Notes: generated by a model from the sequence alone, not told the origin. A stretch of 64,000 nucleotides of DNA from Phytopseudomonas punonensis (GCF_900142655.1 NZ_FRBQ01000002.1:256918-320917); one strand, 5' to 3'; positions 19,626-29,121 are shown, counted from the stretch's first letter. Made by a program: numbers and translations.

Positions 19626-20441
19626 ATGCCCTCGATGTTCGCAGAGCGCCAGATGCTCAATCTGGATGCTATCTCCGCAGCCACCAGCTCTTCGGACGAG
19701 GCTCGAGTGCGGCATTTTTACGAGCAACTGCAGCTCGGTCGCTTTCACCTTGCGTTCCAGTCGGTGAAAGCGGCAGCCGATCCTCAGCGATCGCTCTATC
19801 AGGAAGGTTTGCTGCGCAGCAACGGTGAGCCTTTGGGCTTCAATCCGTTCGCCGTGTTGGAGCGCAAGCACGCGATACGCCGGCTTGATCGTTGTGTCGT
19901 CGATGCCATCATCGCTTTGTTGCAGAGCTACCCGAACCTGACGCTCGGGTGCAACGTCTCCGCGCAGAGCACCAGCCTCGATTACTACTGGGAGCAGGTT
20001 CTGCAGCGTTTGGCCGACAGCGAAGTCGCCTCGCGCCTGGTCATCGAAATTACCGAAAGCTCGGCGCCGAACAGCCATGACCAAGCCGTCGAGTTCGTTC
20101 ACCAGTTGCGTAGCACTGGCTGCCATGTGGCCATCGACGACTTTGGTTCGGGCTTTGGAACACTGGCGTTCATCCAGCATGCACAGCCCGACATCATCAA
20201 GATCGACCAGGGCTACGTGCAGCGCGCGCGGCGCTCCTCGCTGCATGCCAAGACCCTCAGGCACCTTGTCGGGCTGTGTAACACCTTGGCTCCCCACGTG
20301 GTGGTCGAGGGGGTCGAGACCGCTGATGACCTGGCGATGGGCCTGGACTGCGAAGCGCAGTGGGTGCAAGGCTTTCTGTTTTCCCGGGCGCAGCGGCTGA
20401 TCGATGGCCTCGATACGCCCTGTGTACTGAAAACCGAATGA
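19626..20441 (+). CDS. EAL-domain protein (c-di-GMP phosphodiesterase-like)
   Basis: A stand-alone EAL domain in a 271-residue protein with no membrane span or receiver domain. The signature EAL is EGL (YQEGLLR). The other positions needed for catalysis in this family are kept: Asn in CNVSAQ, Glu in IEITESS, both Asp in IDDFGSGFG, Lys in IIKIDQGY, Glu in VVEGVET and Gln in WVQGFLFSRA. It may therefore hydrolyse c-di-GMP. The start chosen is the ATG at 19626; a TTG at 19602 is in frame. It lies between a divergent AraC regulator and azoR. Confidence 0.85.
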   Translation: MPSMFAERQMLNLDAISAATSSSDEARVRHFYEQLQLGRFHLAFQSVKAAADPQRSLYQEGLLRSNGEPLGFNPFAVLERKHAIRRLDRCVVDAIIALLQSYPNLTLGCNVSAQSTSLDYYWEQVLQRLADSEVASRLVIEITESSAPNSHDQAVEFVHQLRSTGCHVAIDDFGSGFGTLAFIQHAQPDIIKIDQGYVQRARRSSLHAKTLRHLVGLCNTLAPHVVVEGVETADDLAMGLDCEAQWVQGFLFSRAQRLIDGLDTPCVLKTE

Positions 20442-20520
20442 GCCTACGAATGCAGACGTCATCTCGACCTGCCGCGCTCAATCACTGTTTCAACTGGTTC
20501 GGCATGGAAGTAACCTACGC

Positions 20521-21129
20521 ATGAAAATCCTGCATGTGGACTCGAGCATCTCGGGCGACAGCTCATTGAGCAAGGAGCTGTCTGCTCTGGCAATCAGTCA
20601 TCTGCGGGCAGTTTATCCGGACGCCGAAGTGACCTATCGCGACTTGGTCGAAACGCCCGTCAATCACCTTACCGGCTCGATCTTCGCAGGCTTTGATGGG
20701 CTCAAAACGGGTGAATTCGATGCAGTTACCAGGCAGGAACATCAGCTGTCCGAGAGGCTGGTCAGCGAATTTCTGGCTAGCAATATCCTGGTCATCGGCG
20801 CGCCGATGTACAACTTCTCGATATCTACCCAGCTGAAGGCCTGGCTCGACCGGATCGCGCAGTTGGGGCGCACCTTCAACTACACGCAAAACGGTACCGT
20901 TGGCCTGGCGGGCGGCAAGTGCGTGATCGTGGTGTCGGTATGTGGCGGTTTCTATTCCCACGGGTCGCAGGCGCTGATGGATTTTCAGGAGCCGTATCTG
21001 TGCAGCTTCTTCAAGTTCCTGGGCATTAACGATATTCGCTTCGTACGCGCTGAAGGCACGATGAAGGGCGAGTTGGAGCGCAGCGAAGGCATCAAGGTCG
21101 CCAAGGCTGCGCTGTCGCGAGTCTACTGA
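20521..21129 (+). CDS. azoR: FMN-dependent NADH:quinone/azo reductase
   Basis: Flavodoxin-fold AzoR of 202 residues, the family's usual size. It reduces quinones and azo compounds with NAD(P)H using bound FMN. The phosphate-binding N-terminus MKILHVDSSISGDSSLSKEL and the PMYNFSISTQLKAWLDRI motif that contacts the flavin are clear. A GGAAGT ribosome-binding site precedes the ATG. It is convergent with the efflux-pump gene downstream. Pseudomonads have several AzoR paralogues; which one this is cannot be told from sequence alone. Confidence 0.93.
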   Translation: MKILHVDSSISGDSSLSKELSALAISHLRAVYPDAEVTYRDLVETPVNHLTGSIFAGFDGLKTGEFDAVTRQEHQLSERLVSEFLASNILVIGAPMYNFSISTQLKAWLDRIAQLGRTFNYTQNGTVGLAGGKCVIVVSVCGGFYSHGSQALMDFQEPYLCSFFKFLGINDIRFVRAEGTMKGELERSEGIKVAKAALSRVY

Positions 21130-21263
21130 GCTGCACGAGCCGCTGTAACGGCCCGCGCGTTGCAGTCACCATGCTTGCCGGTCCAGGTAAGCGTGCCTTG
21201 CGGCGGGCCTACCCAGTCGCCCGTCAGAATATCTGGGCGCAGCATGTCCTAGAGGCGATGGCC

Positions 21264-24200
21264 TCACTCCGCCTTATGCAGGGGATGGTTATCGGTTTGC
21301 TGCGGTTTGGCACGCAGCAGCGACAGCACCCACACGAAGAATATCGGTACGAAGATCACCCCCAGCAAGGTCGCGCTGAACATGCCACCCAGTACCCCGG
21401 TGCCGATGGCGCGCTGGCTGGCCGCACCGGCGCCGCTGGCGATCACCAGCGGCACGACGCCGAGCATAAAGGCCATGGAGGTCATGATGATTGGTCGGAA
21501 GCGCAGGCGTGCGGCTTCGATGGCGGCATCGCGCAGCGAGTAACCGTCCTCCCACAGGTCCTTGGCGAACTCGACGATGAGAATCGCGTTCTTCGCTGCC
21601 AGGCCGATCACGGTGATCAGGCCGACCTTGAAGTACACGTCGTTCGGCAAGCCGATGGCTGTCACCGCAAGGACCGCGCCGAGGGCGCCGACCGGCACGA
21701 TAAGCATCACCGCCAATGGGATCGCCCAGCTCTCGTAGAGCGCGACCAGCAGCAGGAACACCACTACGATGGCCAGGGCGAAGAGGATTGTCGCCTGACC
21801 GCTGGCGACCTTCTCCTGATAGGAAAGCCCGGTCCATTCGTAGCCTATGCCTTCCGGCAGCCCGGCGGCGATGCGCTCCAGCTCGGCCATGGCCTCGCCG
21901 GTGCTGACGCCTGGCGCGGCATCGCCGGAAATACGGATCGACGGGTAACCGTTGTAACGGGCTACCTGCACCGGGCCTTGTTCCCATTGGGTGGTCACGA
22001 AGGCGCTTAGTGGCACCAGGCCGCCGCTGTCGTTGGGCACGTGCAGTTTTAGCACGCTGTCCGGCGTCATACGCGCGCCTTGCTCGGCCTGCACGACGAC
22101 GCGCTGTTGACGGCCGGCGTTGGCGAAGTCGTTGATCACCGAGGAGCCAAACGCGGTAGACAGCGCACTGCTGATCGACTCGAAGCTGACGCCTTGAGCG
22201 CGTGCCTGATCGCGGTCGATGACCAGCCGCAGTTGTGGCGCTTCGGCCAGGCCTTCCATCATGCCGTAGAGGAACAGCGGGTTACCGTTGACCTTGCCGA
22301 GCACTTCATCCCGAGCTGCCAGTAAGGCATCACGGCCGAGCCCACCCCGGTCCTGCAGGCGCAGGGAGAAACCGCCGGAGTTGCCCAGGCCTTCGATCGG
22401 TGGCGGTGGAACGGCCATCATGGCGCCGTCGTCGAGGTTGGCGAAGCGGCCGTTGACCGCTGTGGTCTCGGCCTGTACCGACTGCTCTGAGTTGCGCTCT
22501 GACCAGTCCTTAAGCAGCGGGAAGGCGATGGCAGCATTTTCACCCATGCCCGAGAAGCTGAAGCCTAGTACCACGAACGAAGTGGCCACGGCCTCGCGGC
22601 TGGCAAGGAATTCCTCCAGCTGCTTGGCGGTCGACGAGGTGCGCTCGCGGGTGGAGCCCGGCGGTAGCTGGATATCGACGATCATGTAGCCCTGGTCTTC
22701 GACCGGCACGAAGGATTCCGGCAGGCGCAGGTAGAAAAAGCCCATCAGGATCACGATGCCCAGGTAAATGAACATGAAACGACCGGCACGCGGTACCAGT
22801 TTGCTGTTGAGCTTCGTGTAGCGGTTTGTCAGCCCGGTGAACTTGCGGTTGAACCAGCCGAAGAAGCCAGTCTTTTCATGGTGCCCTTGAGGGATCGGCT
22901 TGAGGATCGTGGCGCAAAGCGCGGGCGTGAAGGTCAGCGCCAGGAAGCCCGAGAACAGGATCGACACCGCCAGCGACAGCGAGAACTGCTGGTAGATCAC
23001 ACCCACCGAGCCGGACATGAACGCCAGGGGCAGGAACACCGCCGACAGCACCAGGGTGATGCCCAGAATCGCCCCGGAGACCTGGCCCATGGCCTTGACC
23101 GTCGCAGGGACGGGGTCGAGGCCTTCTTCGGCCATGATCCGCTCGACGTTCTCGACCACCACGATGGCGTCGTCGACCAGAATACCGATGGCCAACACCA
23201 TGCCGAACATGGTCATCATGTTCACCGAGAAGCCCAGCAGGTACATGAAGGTCAATGTGCCGAGCAGGCACACCGGTACCACGATGGACGGAATCAGGGT
23301 GTAGCGAACGTTCTGCAGGAACAGGAACATCACCAGGAACACCAACACCATTGCTTCGGCCAGGGTCATGATGACCTTGTCGATGGCTACGTCGACGAAC
23401 CGCGAGGTGTCGTACGGCATGGAGAACTGCACGTTGTCCGGAAAGTTGGCCGACAGTTCGGTAAGGCGTTGCTTGACCGCTTCGGCGGTCTGGATGGCGT
23501 TGGCGCCTGGCGCCAGCTGCACGGCGGCGGCCACGGCCGGCTTGCCGTCCTGGCGCGAACCGAAGTTGTAGTCCTGGCTGCCTACTTCGATACGCGCGAC
23601 GTCGCCCAGGGTCAGGCGCGAGCCGTCCTGATTGGCGCGCAGCACGATGGCGGCGAATTCCTCGGGGTTGTCCAGGGTGCCCTTGACCGCCAGCGTCGCG
23701 GTCAGCTCCTGCTCTGCCGTGCCCGGCGTACTGCCGAAGGCACCGGCTGGCACCTGCACGTTCTGGGCACGGATGGCGTTGTTGACGTCATCGATCGACA
23801 GGCCGTAACCGACCAGCTTCTGCGGGTCGATCCATACGCGCATCGCCGCTTCGGAGGCGAAGAACTGCAGCTTGCCCACACCGGTTACGCGGCGGATCTC
23901 GTTGTTGATGTTGCGCGCCGCATAGTCAGCCAGAGCCGTGGTGTCGTCGTTGGCGCTGCCGTCCTTGTAGCTCAGGGCGTAGATCAGCAAAAAGCCGGCT
24001 GTGGCCTGTTCGGTCTGGATGCCAAGGGTCAGCACGGCCTGGGGCATGCGCGCCTCGGCACGCTTCAAGCGGTTCTGCACGTCGACCTGAGCCAGTTCCG
24101 GGTCGGTGCCGGGCTGGAAGGTCACGGTGATCTCGGCGATGCCGTTGGCGTTGCTGGTGGACTCGAAGTAGAGCAGGTTCTTCGCGCCATTGAGTTCTTC

Positions 24201-24401
24201 CTCGATCACGCTGGTGACCGAATCGGTCAGCACCTGCGCCGACGCGCCGGGGTAGGTCGCGGTAACGGTGATCTGCGGCGGCGCCACGTTAGGGTATTGC
24301 GCCACGGGCAGAAAGGGGATGGCTAGTAGGCCGCCCATGGTGATGAACAAGGCGACTACCCAGGCAAAATTGGGGCGCCGGATAAAAAACAGGGACGTCA
24401 T
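21264..24401 (-). CDS. mexD: RND multidrug efflux transporter (MexD-like)
   Basis: Inner-membrane drug:proton antiporter of the HAE-1 RND family, 1045 residues with 12 predicted spans and two large periplasmic loops. From memory it follows MexD closely from the N-terminus (FFIRRPNFAWVVALFI) onward. The proton-relay aspartates are in GILVDDAIVVVENVERI (span 4) and the span-10 lysine in GLAAKNAILIVEFAK. It lies 15 bases after the adaptor gene. No outer-membrane channel gene (oprJ) follows; the next gene is the convergent azoR. The pump must use a channel encoded elsewhere, for example OprM. Confidence 0.93.
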   Translation of the reverse strand: MTSLFFIRRPNFAWVVALFITMGGLLAIPFLPVAQYPNVAPPQITVTATYPGASAQVLTDSVTSVIEEELNGAKNLLYFESTSNANGIAEITVTFQPGTDPELAQVDVQNRLKRAEARMPQAVLTLGIQTEQATAGFLLIYALSYKDGSANDDTTALADYAARNINNEIRRVTGVGKLQFFASEAAMRVWIDPQKLVGYGLSIDDVNNAIRAQNVQVPAGAFGSTPGTAEQELTATLAVKGTLDNPEEFAAIVLRANQDGSRLTLGDVARIEVGSQDYNFGSRQDGKPAVAAAVQLAPGANAIQTAEAVKQRLTELSANFPDNVQFSMPYDTSRFVDVAIDKVIMTLAEAMVLVFLVMFLFLQNVRYTLIPSIVVPVCLLGTLTFMYLLGFSVNMMTMFGMVLAIGILVDDAIVVVENVERIMAEEGLDPVPATVKAMGQVSGAILGITLVLSAVFLPLAFMSGSVGVIYQQFSLSLAVSILFSGFLALTFTPALCATILKPIPQGHHEKTGFFGWFNRKFTGLTNRYTKLNSKLVPRAGRFMFIYLGIVILMGFFYLRLPESFVPVEDQGYMIVDIQLPPGSTRERTSSTAKQLEEFLASREAVATSFVVLGFSFSGMGENAAIAFPLLKDWSERNSEQSVQAETTAVNGRFANLDDGAMMAVPPPPIEGLGNSGGFSLRLQDRGGLGRDALLAARDEVLGKVNGNPLFLYGMMEGLAEAPQLRLVIDRDQARAQGVSFESISSALSTAFGSSVINDFANAGRQQRVVVQAEQGARMTPDSVLKLHVPNDSGGLVPLSAFVTTQWEQGPVQVARYNGYPSIRISGDAAPGVSTGEAMAELERIAAGLPEGIGYEWTGLSYQEKVASGQATILFALAIVVVFLLLVALYESWAIPLAVMLIVPVGALGAVLAVTAIGLPNDVYFKVGLITVIGLAAKNAILIVEFAKDLWEDGYSLRDAAIEAARLRFRPIIMTSMAFMLGVVPLVIASGAGAASQRAIGTGVLGGMFSATLLGVIFVPIFFVWVLSLLRAKPQQTDNHPLHKAE

Positions 24402-24416
24402 GTGATGAGCTCCGGC

Positions 24417-25589
24417 TTACTGCGCCTTGGGTTGGCTGGCTGAGGCGTCAGAAGCTGGCGCACCTTCTTCACGTGGCACGACCTTGGCACCTGGCTGAAT
24501 CGCGCCAAGGGACGTGACGATGACCTTGTCACCGGCCTTCAACCCTTCGCTGATCTGCCAGCGCGCGCCTTGCATGACACCGGTAGTGACCGGCTGCGCC
24601 TGTACGGTATTGTCGGCGCCAAGCAGCATCACGCTGGCCTTGCCGTCGGCAGAGCGTTGCACCGCGCGCTGCGGCACCAGAATGGCCTCTTGGTCGAGTC
24701 CCTGGGGCGTGCGCACGCGCACGTACATGCCAGGCAGCAGCACGCCTTGTGGGTTGTCGAAGCGTCCGCGCAGGGCAATCTGCCCGGTGCTGCGGTCTAC
24801 CGAAATATCAGTGAACAGCAGGGTGCCCTTGCTCTCGATATCGGTGCCATCGACACGCAATGACAACGCTTTATCGCCGTCGCCAGAAACCTTGCCGTCG
24901 GCGATGGCGGCGCGCAGGCGCAGTGCATCGGCAGCCGGCTGGCTGAAATCGGCATACACCGGATCAAGTTGCTGGATGCGGGCGAGCAGGGTGGTTTCAC
25001 CCTGGCCGACTAGCGCGCCTTCGGTTACCTGAGCACGGCCAATACGCCCAGCGATGGGCGCGCGAACCTGGGCGTAGCCCACGTCCAGCTTGGCGGTTTC
25101 AACACTGGCCTGTGCCGAGCGTTTGTCAGCCAGGGCACTTTGCAGAGTGGCGCGGGCGACGTCGAAGTCCTGCTGGCTGACCGCGGCGATCTTCACCAGC
25201 GGCTCATAGCGCTTGACCGTGGCCTGAGCCTGGAACAGCTGCGCTTCAGCGCGCGCCAGTTCGCCCTCGGCACGCGACAGCGCGGCCTTGAACGGGGCGG
25301 GGTCGATCTGGAACAGCAGGTCGCCGGCCTTGACGTCAGCGCCTTCCTCGAAGGTGCGCTTGAGTACGATGCCAGCAACCCGGGCACGAACCTCGGCGAC
25401 GCGCACAGGCTCGATACGGCCCGGCAATTCGGCGACCACGGTGAAGGGTTCGGTCTTTATGGTGAGCACGTCCACCTCACGAGGCGGCGCCTCGCCCCAG
25501 CCTTGCTCACCTTTGTCGCAGCCGGCGAGGGTGATGAAGATCGAAAGGGTGGCCGCCGATACGACGTGACGTGTGCGAATCCTGCTCAT
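24417..25589 (-). CDS. mexC: RND efflux periplasmic adaptor lipoprotein (MexC-like)
   Basis: Membrane-fusion protein of 390 residues linking the RND pump to an outer-membrane channel. It has a lipoprotein signal ending in a lipobox (LAGC, about residues 21-24), then ELPGRIEPVRVAEVRARVAGIV (barrel-sandwich), a coiled-coil hairpin (about 95-165) and APIAGRIGRAQVTEGALVGQG. From memory it tracks MexC well. AGGTGA lies just before the ATG. It is the first gene of the two-gene mexCD operon and is divergent from the nfxB-like repressor. Confidence 0.93.
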   Translation of the reverse strand: MSRIRTRHVVSAATLSIFITLAGCDKGEQGWGEAPPREVDVLTIKTEPFTVVAELPGRIEPVRVAEVRARVAGIVLKRTFEEGADVKAGDLLFQIDPAPFKAALSRAEGELARAEAQLFQAQATVKRYEPLVKIAAVSQQDFDVARATLQSALADKRSAQASVETAKLDVGYAQVRAPIAGRIGRAQVTEGALVGQGETTLLARIQQLDPVYADFSQPAADALRLRAAIADGKVSGDGDKALSLRVDGTDIESKGTLLFTDISVDRSTGQIALRGRFDNPQGVLLPGMYVRVRTPQGLDQEAILVPQRAVQRSADGKASVMLLGADNTVQAQPVTTGVMQGARWQISEGLKAGDKVIVTSLGAIQPGAKVVPREEGAPASDASASQPKAQ

Positions 25590-25778
25590 GCTTCACCTGG
25601 GGCTATGCCCAATCCAGTTAGTCGTCGAAAGGCTCGAATGGTCGTTTATAGGTGCATGTGAGTCAATATTGCCTCATTTGCATTTTGTGTGACTAAACTT
25701 GGCTGCTCTTTTGAACAGTTGTGGCTTTGCTGCACAATGGCGCACCGTGCTGATAACAGCCCCGAGAAGACCGTATTG
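25590..25778. promoter_or_regulatory. nfxB / mexC divergent promoter region
   Basis: The 189 bases between the divergent mexC and nfxB genes must hold both promoters and the repressor's operator. TTGAAC (25711-25716) and CACAAT (25733-25738), 16 apart, are a possible nfxB promoter. GAGTCA and TGACT near 25654-25695 are complementary and could be operator halves, but I could not define an operator with confidence. Confidence 0.4.
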
Positions 25779-26336
25779 ATGCAAAGACCTGTCGTTGAAG
25801 AAAAACTGCTCAAGGCGCTGGCCGTAGCGATGGTCGAGCAGCCGCGTGGCACGTTCAAGGAAATCGCCCAGGCGGCAGGTGTGAGCAAGGCAACCTTGAA
25901 CCGTTTCTGCGGCACCCGCGACAACCTGATCGAAATGCTCTTCGACTATGGCTCAGAGGTGATGAACCAGGTCATCGCCGAGGCCGACCTGCAGCATGCG
26001 CCGGTGCCCGAAGCCTTGCAACGCCTGGTGGACGGGCACCTGGTGCATCGCGATCTGCTGGTGTTTCTGATGTTCCAGTGGCGCCCGGATTCACTGCACG
26101 AGTGCGGTGAAGAGGCGCGCTGGCTGCCGTATACCAATGCGCTGGATCAGTTTTTCCTGCGCGGGCAGCAGGAAGGCGTCTTGCGCATCGACATCGGCGC
26201 GCCGGTGCTGACCGAGCTGTTTGCCTCGCTGCTGTTCGGCCTGGTCGATGGCGAGCGTCGCGGTCGTGTCGCACGGGCAAGCATGGGGACCTCGTTGCTG
26301 CAGTTCTTCATGCAGGGCGCCGAGGCCCGAGTCTGA
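25779..26336 (+). CDS. nfxB: TetR-like repressor of the efflux operon (NfxB homologue)
   Basis: A 185-residue repressor that in P. aeruginosa silences mexCD-oprJ. The N-terminal helix-turn-helix is FKEIAQAAGVSKATLNRFCGTRDNLIEML. The rest matches remembered NfxB block by block (EALQRLV, HRDLLVFLMFQWRPD, FFLRGQQEGVLRIDI, LVDGERRGRVAR). The start at 25779 aligns exactly with NfxB; the open frame 30 codons further upstream is not needed. It is divergent from mexC, the classic arrangement. Confidence 0.92.
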   Translation: MQRPVVEEKLLKALAVAMVEQPRGTFKEIAQAAGVSKATLNRFCGTRDNLIEMLFDYGSEVMNQVIAEADLQHAPVPEALQRLVDGHLVHRDLLVFLMFQWRPDSLHECGEEARWLPYTNALDQFFLRGQQEGVLRIDIGAPVLTELFASLLFGLVDGERRGRVARASMGTSLLQFFMQGAEARV

Positions 26337-26457
26337 AGGTCGCATCCGCCTGCCTGATGAGCGCGTCAAGCCCGATGGCTGGTAGTATGCGGCTCATGGT
26401 GTGGCCCAGAGTCGATGATTATGCAGAGGGATGCTGCGCCTCGCGGAGAAATGAAGC

Positions 26458-26775
26458 ATGAATGTACAAGTGATCGAGCGTGACGGTGAGCCGGAATACG
26501 CAGTCTTGCCGTGGGCCGATTATCAGGCGTTGCTTCAGGCCGCCGGCAGAACCGAAGGTGCGCAGCCAAGCCAGCCGAATACCGACGCAGCCAAACCGCT
26601 GAGCGAGTTGAGCGCATTGCGCGAAGGCAAAGGCTTGAGCCGTGATGAGTTGGCCCGTGCCGTGGGCATTAGCCCGCACTACCTGGGCATGATCGAGAGC
26701 GGCGAGCGCCAACCTGATGCGGCCATTTTGCGTGCACTGGCCTGGGTGCTCGGCATCTCCGGCTGGGAAGCGTGA
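26458..26775 (+). CDS. XRE-family regulator with an N-terminal antitoxin-like segment
   Basis: A 105-residue protein. Residues 1-27 (MNVQVIERDGEPEYAVLPWADYQALLQ) resemble the start of Phd-type and related antitoxins. Residues 45-100 are a Cro/C1-type helix-turn-helix (LSRDELARAVGISPHYLGMIESGERQPDAAIL). The next gene starts inside its stop codon (GTGA overlap), so the two are translationally coupled. Its target is unknown. It could regulate its own operon in a toxin-antitoxin-like manner, which is inference. Confidence 0.85.
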   Translation: MNVQVIERDGEPEYAVLPWADYQALLQAAGRTEGAQPSQPNTDAAKPLSELSALREGKGLSRDELARAVGISPHYLGMIESGERQPDAAILRALAWVLGISGWEA

Positions 26776-27137
26776 GCGTGCGCATCAGCCGCGCGCACTG
26801 GGAGGCGCTGCTCGCGGCCCTCGACGATGCCCGGCGCCAGCGCCACCTGTTGACCTATCGCGCGCTGATCGAGCGTCTGTCGCTGCCAGCGCCCGCGATG
26901 CAAACCCTGACCGCCGCGCTTGAGCACCTTGCCGCACTCGATGCCCGCGCCGAACGCCCGCTGCGTAGCGCGCTGGTCATCAGCCAGGGCGCCAGCCGCC
27001 TGCCACGCACGGGCTTTTTCGAGTGCGTCACCCGCCTGGGTCGCTTCGAGGGCGCGCCCGACGGAGTTGCTGCCGCCTCCTGGCACGCCTCTGAAGTGGC
27101 TCGGGTGTTCGAGTTCGATTATCCGCCGCAGACCTGA
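26772..27137 (+). CDS. Hypothetical protein coupled to the XRE regulator
   Basis: A 121-residue soluble protein with a GTG start that overlaps the previous stop by 4 bases. The first 60 residues look helical, possibly a winged-helix (HLLTYRALIERLSLPAPAMQTLTAALEHLAALD). The second half has RPLRSALVISQGASRLPRTGFFECVTRLGRF, an arginine- and hydrophobic-rich core. I do not recognise a named family. The 3' end overlaps the convergent GGDEF/EAL gene by 19 bases. Confidence 0.75.
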   Translation: MSVRISRAHWEALLAALDDARRQRHLLTYRALIERLSLPAPAMQTLTAALEHLAALDARAERPLRSALVISQGASRLPRTGFFECVTRLGRFEGAPDGVAAASWHASEVARVFEFDYPPQT

Positions 27138-28903
27138 GTTGGGCGCTCCTGCAGCGTATGAGTATCGATCACATGCAGGCTGTAGCCTGGCACCTCTTTA
27201 GCGTGACGTTTGGCTTCCGACGCCAGACCAGCCAGCTCGCTGGCATCCAGCAGCGCACAGTGCTCTGGGTGCAGGTGCACCACGCCAAGCGATAGTGAGA
27301 GCAGCGGAAACTCCTCGCGTTGACCCTGGCGGTTGTGGCTGACGAAGCAGCCAGCATCCAGGTGCTCGTCCAAGTAGAAGCGCCGGCACTGGCTCTGGAA
27401 GTCTTCGAGTAGCTGGTTGAGGCGGGTGCGCCAGTCTTTGGAGCCGAACACCAGTAGAAAATCATCGCCGCCGATATGGCCGACGAAATCACGGCTGGGG
27501 TCGATGCGCTCGTTCAGGCAGTGGGCCAGGCATAGCAGCACCTCGTCGCCCTTGGCGTAGCCGTAGAGATCGTTGAAGGGTTTGAAACTGTCGATGTCGA
27601 CGTAACAAACCGCTGCTTCGCGGTTCTGCTGTAAAAGGCGCGTCAGGCATTGCTGAATAGGCACGTTGCCCGGCAGCAGGGTCAGTGGGTTGGCATAGCG
27701 GGCCTGCTGGATCTTCAGCTCAGTGATCAGTTTGAGCACGTCGATTACCCGGCCAAGGCCCTGGTAACAACCGTCGATGGTGATGATGAAATCCTCTTCG
27801 ATGCGCTGACGAGCTCGGCTGGTCAGTAGCCGGCTGACCTGCTGCAGCGACTGACCGATTTCTACCGCGAGAAAATCATTGCTCATCAGCCGGCTGATCG
27901 GCTTGCGTGCGTACAGCTCGGTGGCGAACGGCTTGAGCAGCACGTCGGAGAGCGAATGGCGGTGCACGATGCCGACCGGGCGCTGGGCGTCGTCCAGTAC
28001 GGCCAGGGAGTTGAGGTTGGCTTGTGCGCGAAATGCCTCCAGTACATCGGCGGTGGGCGTGGAAATGGACACCGCCTGTTGCTCGTTGAGCAGGGCGGTC
28101 AGGTCGCAGCCTTCTTCGCCCAGTGGCGTCGGCGCTTGGCCGATTGCTGGCAGCATCTTGCGAGCGTCACTTGGTGGGTCTTCCTGTGGCCGGCAGAGCA
28201 GATACCCCTGCAGCAGGTCCACGCCCATCTCGCAGAGCACGGCGAGCTCTTCCTCGAGTTCGATGCCCTCGGCGATCACTTTGGCGCGCGAGGCCTTGGC
28301 CATTTGCAGGATGGAGCCGACGAACTCTCGCTTGACCGCATCACGGTGAATGCCATCGATGAAGTGGCGGTCGATCTTCACGTAGTCGGGACGCAGCTCC
28401 GACCAAAGACGCAGGCTGGAATAGCCAGCACCCAGATCGTCGAGAGCGATGGAGAAACCCATGTCGCGATAGTGGTGCAGGGCGGTGTCGAGCAGGTAGA
28501 AATCGTCGGTCGGCGACTGCTCTGTCAGCTCTATCACTACCCGGCTCGGGGCGATGCCGTAGGTTTGCAGCAGCTGCAGAGTGCGCCCTGGCTGGTGATT
28601 GGCATCGAGCAGTGAGTCGGGCGAGACGTTGAGAAACAGTAGCCCGTCGAGTTTCAGCTCACTGAAACGACGGCAGGCGCTTTTGCGGCAGGCGTGCTCC
28701 AGCTGGCTGAGCACGCCGGTCTGCCGAGCGGCGGCGAACAGGGTCAGTGGCGAATGCAGCGGGCTGTTGGAAGGCCCGCGCGTTAATGCCTCGTAGCCGA
28801 GCACGCGCCGCTCGGCGACCGACACGATGGGTTGAAACAGGCTATGCAAATCGCCGTGGGCGAGGATCTGGCCCAGTGAGCTCATCTGCTCGGTGACGGT
28901 CAT
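27119..28903 (-). CDS. EAL - CBS - GGDEF c-di-GMP protein
   Basis: A 594-residue soluble protein with domain order EAL (about 15-250), two CBS repeats (about 285-400) and GGDEF (about 425-580), the reverse of the common GGDEF-EAL order. EAL residues are all present: EALTRGP, NVSP, IELTEQ, LDDLGAGYSSL, VKIDRHF, AEGIE, LQGYLLCRP. The diguanylate cyclase signature is GGDDF (HIGGDDFLLVFG), which is acceptable for activity. CBS pairs usually sense adenine nucleotides, so turnover may be linked to energy state (inference). It has its own promoter region at 28904-29070. Confidence 0.92.
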   Translation of the reverse strand: MTVTEQMSSLGQILAHGDLHSLFQPIVSVAERRVLGYEALTRGPSNSPLHSPLTLFAAARQTGVLSQLEHACRKSACRRFSELKLDGLLFLNVSPDSLLDANHQPGRTLQLLQTYGIAPSRVVIELTEQSPTDDFYLLDTALHHYRDMGFSIALDDLGAGYSSLRLWSELRPDYVKIDRHFIDGIHRDAVKREFVGSILQMAKASRAKVIAEGIELEEELAVLCEMGVDLLQGYLLCRPQEDPPSDARKMLPAIGQAPTPLGEEGCDLTALLNEQQAVSISTPTADVLEAFRAQANLNSLAVLDDAQRPVGIVHRHSLSDVLLKPFATELYARKPISRLMSNDFLAVEIGQSLQQVSRLLTSRARQRIEEDFIITIDGCYQGLGRVIDVLKLITELKIQQARYANPLTLLPGNVPIQQCLTRLLQQNREAAVCYVDIDSFKPFNDLYGYAKGDEVLLCLAHCLNERIDPSRDFVGHIGGDDFLLVFGSKDWRTRLNQLLEDFQSQCRRFYLDEHLDAGCFVSHNRQGQREEFPLLSLSLGVVHLHPEHCALLDASELAGLASEAKRHAKEVPGYSLHVIDTHTLQERPTQVCGG

Positions 28904-29071
28904 GGCGGATCTCTATGCAAATCATAAGCGGAAGATGGCTATAAGCCATGATAGAAGCGTCCCGCTAGATGCGCATGATTTGACTACAGAATGATGACCG
29001 ATTGATGACCTAGGGTAGGCGTCAAAAAATATCGGGTGATTTTCTGGCGCCGCAGGTTTTGTTCAGGCAAT

Positions 29072-29100
29072 AAAAAGGGCGTCGTGTTTGCGACGCCCTT
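29072..29100 (-). terminator. Intrinsic terminator of prc
   Basis: AAGGGCGTCG (29075-29084) pairs with CGACGCCCTT (29091-29100). On the minus strand the stem is followed by TTTTTA, giving a proper terminator 21 bases after the prc stop. The rest of 28904-29071 is the upstream region of the EAL-CBS-GGDEF gene. Confidence 0.88.
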
Positions 29101-29121
29101 CGTGTTGCTACCGGCCAGCTG

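Noticed and set aside
22878..24326. 482-codon plus-strand open frame over the RND pump gene
   Set aside because: Antisense shadow; His/Gln/Asp-rich composition with no motif.
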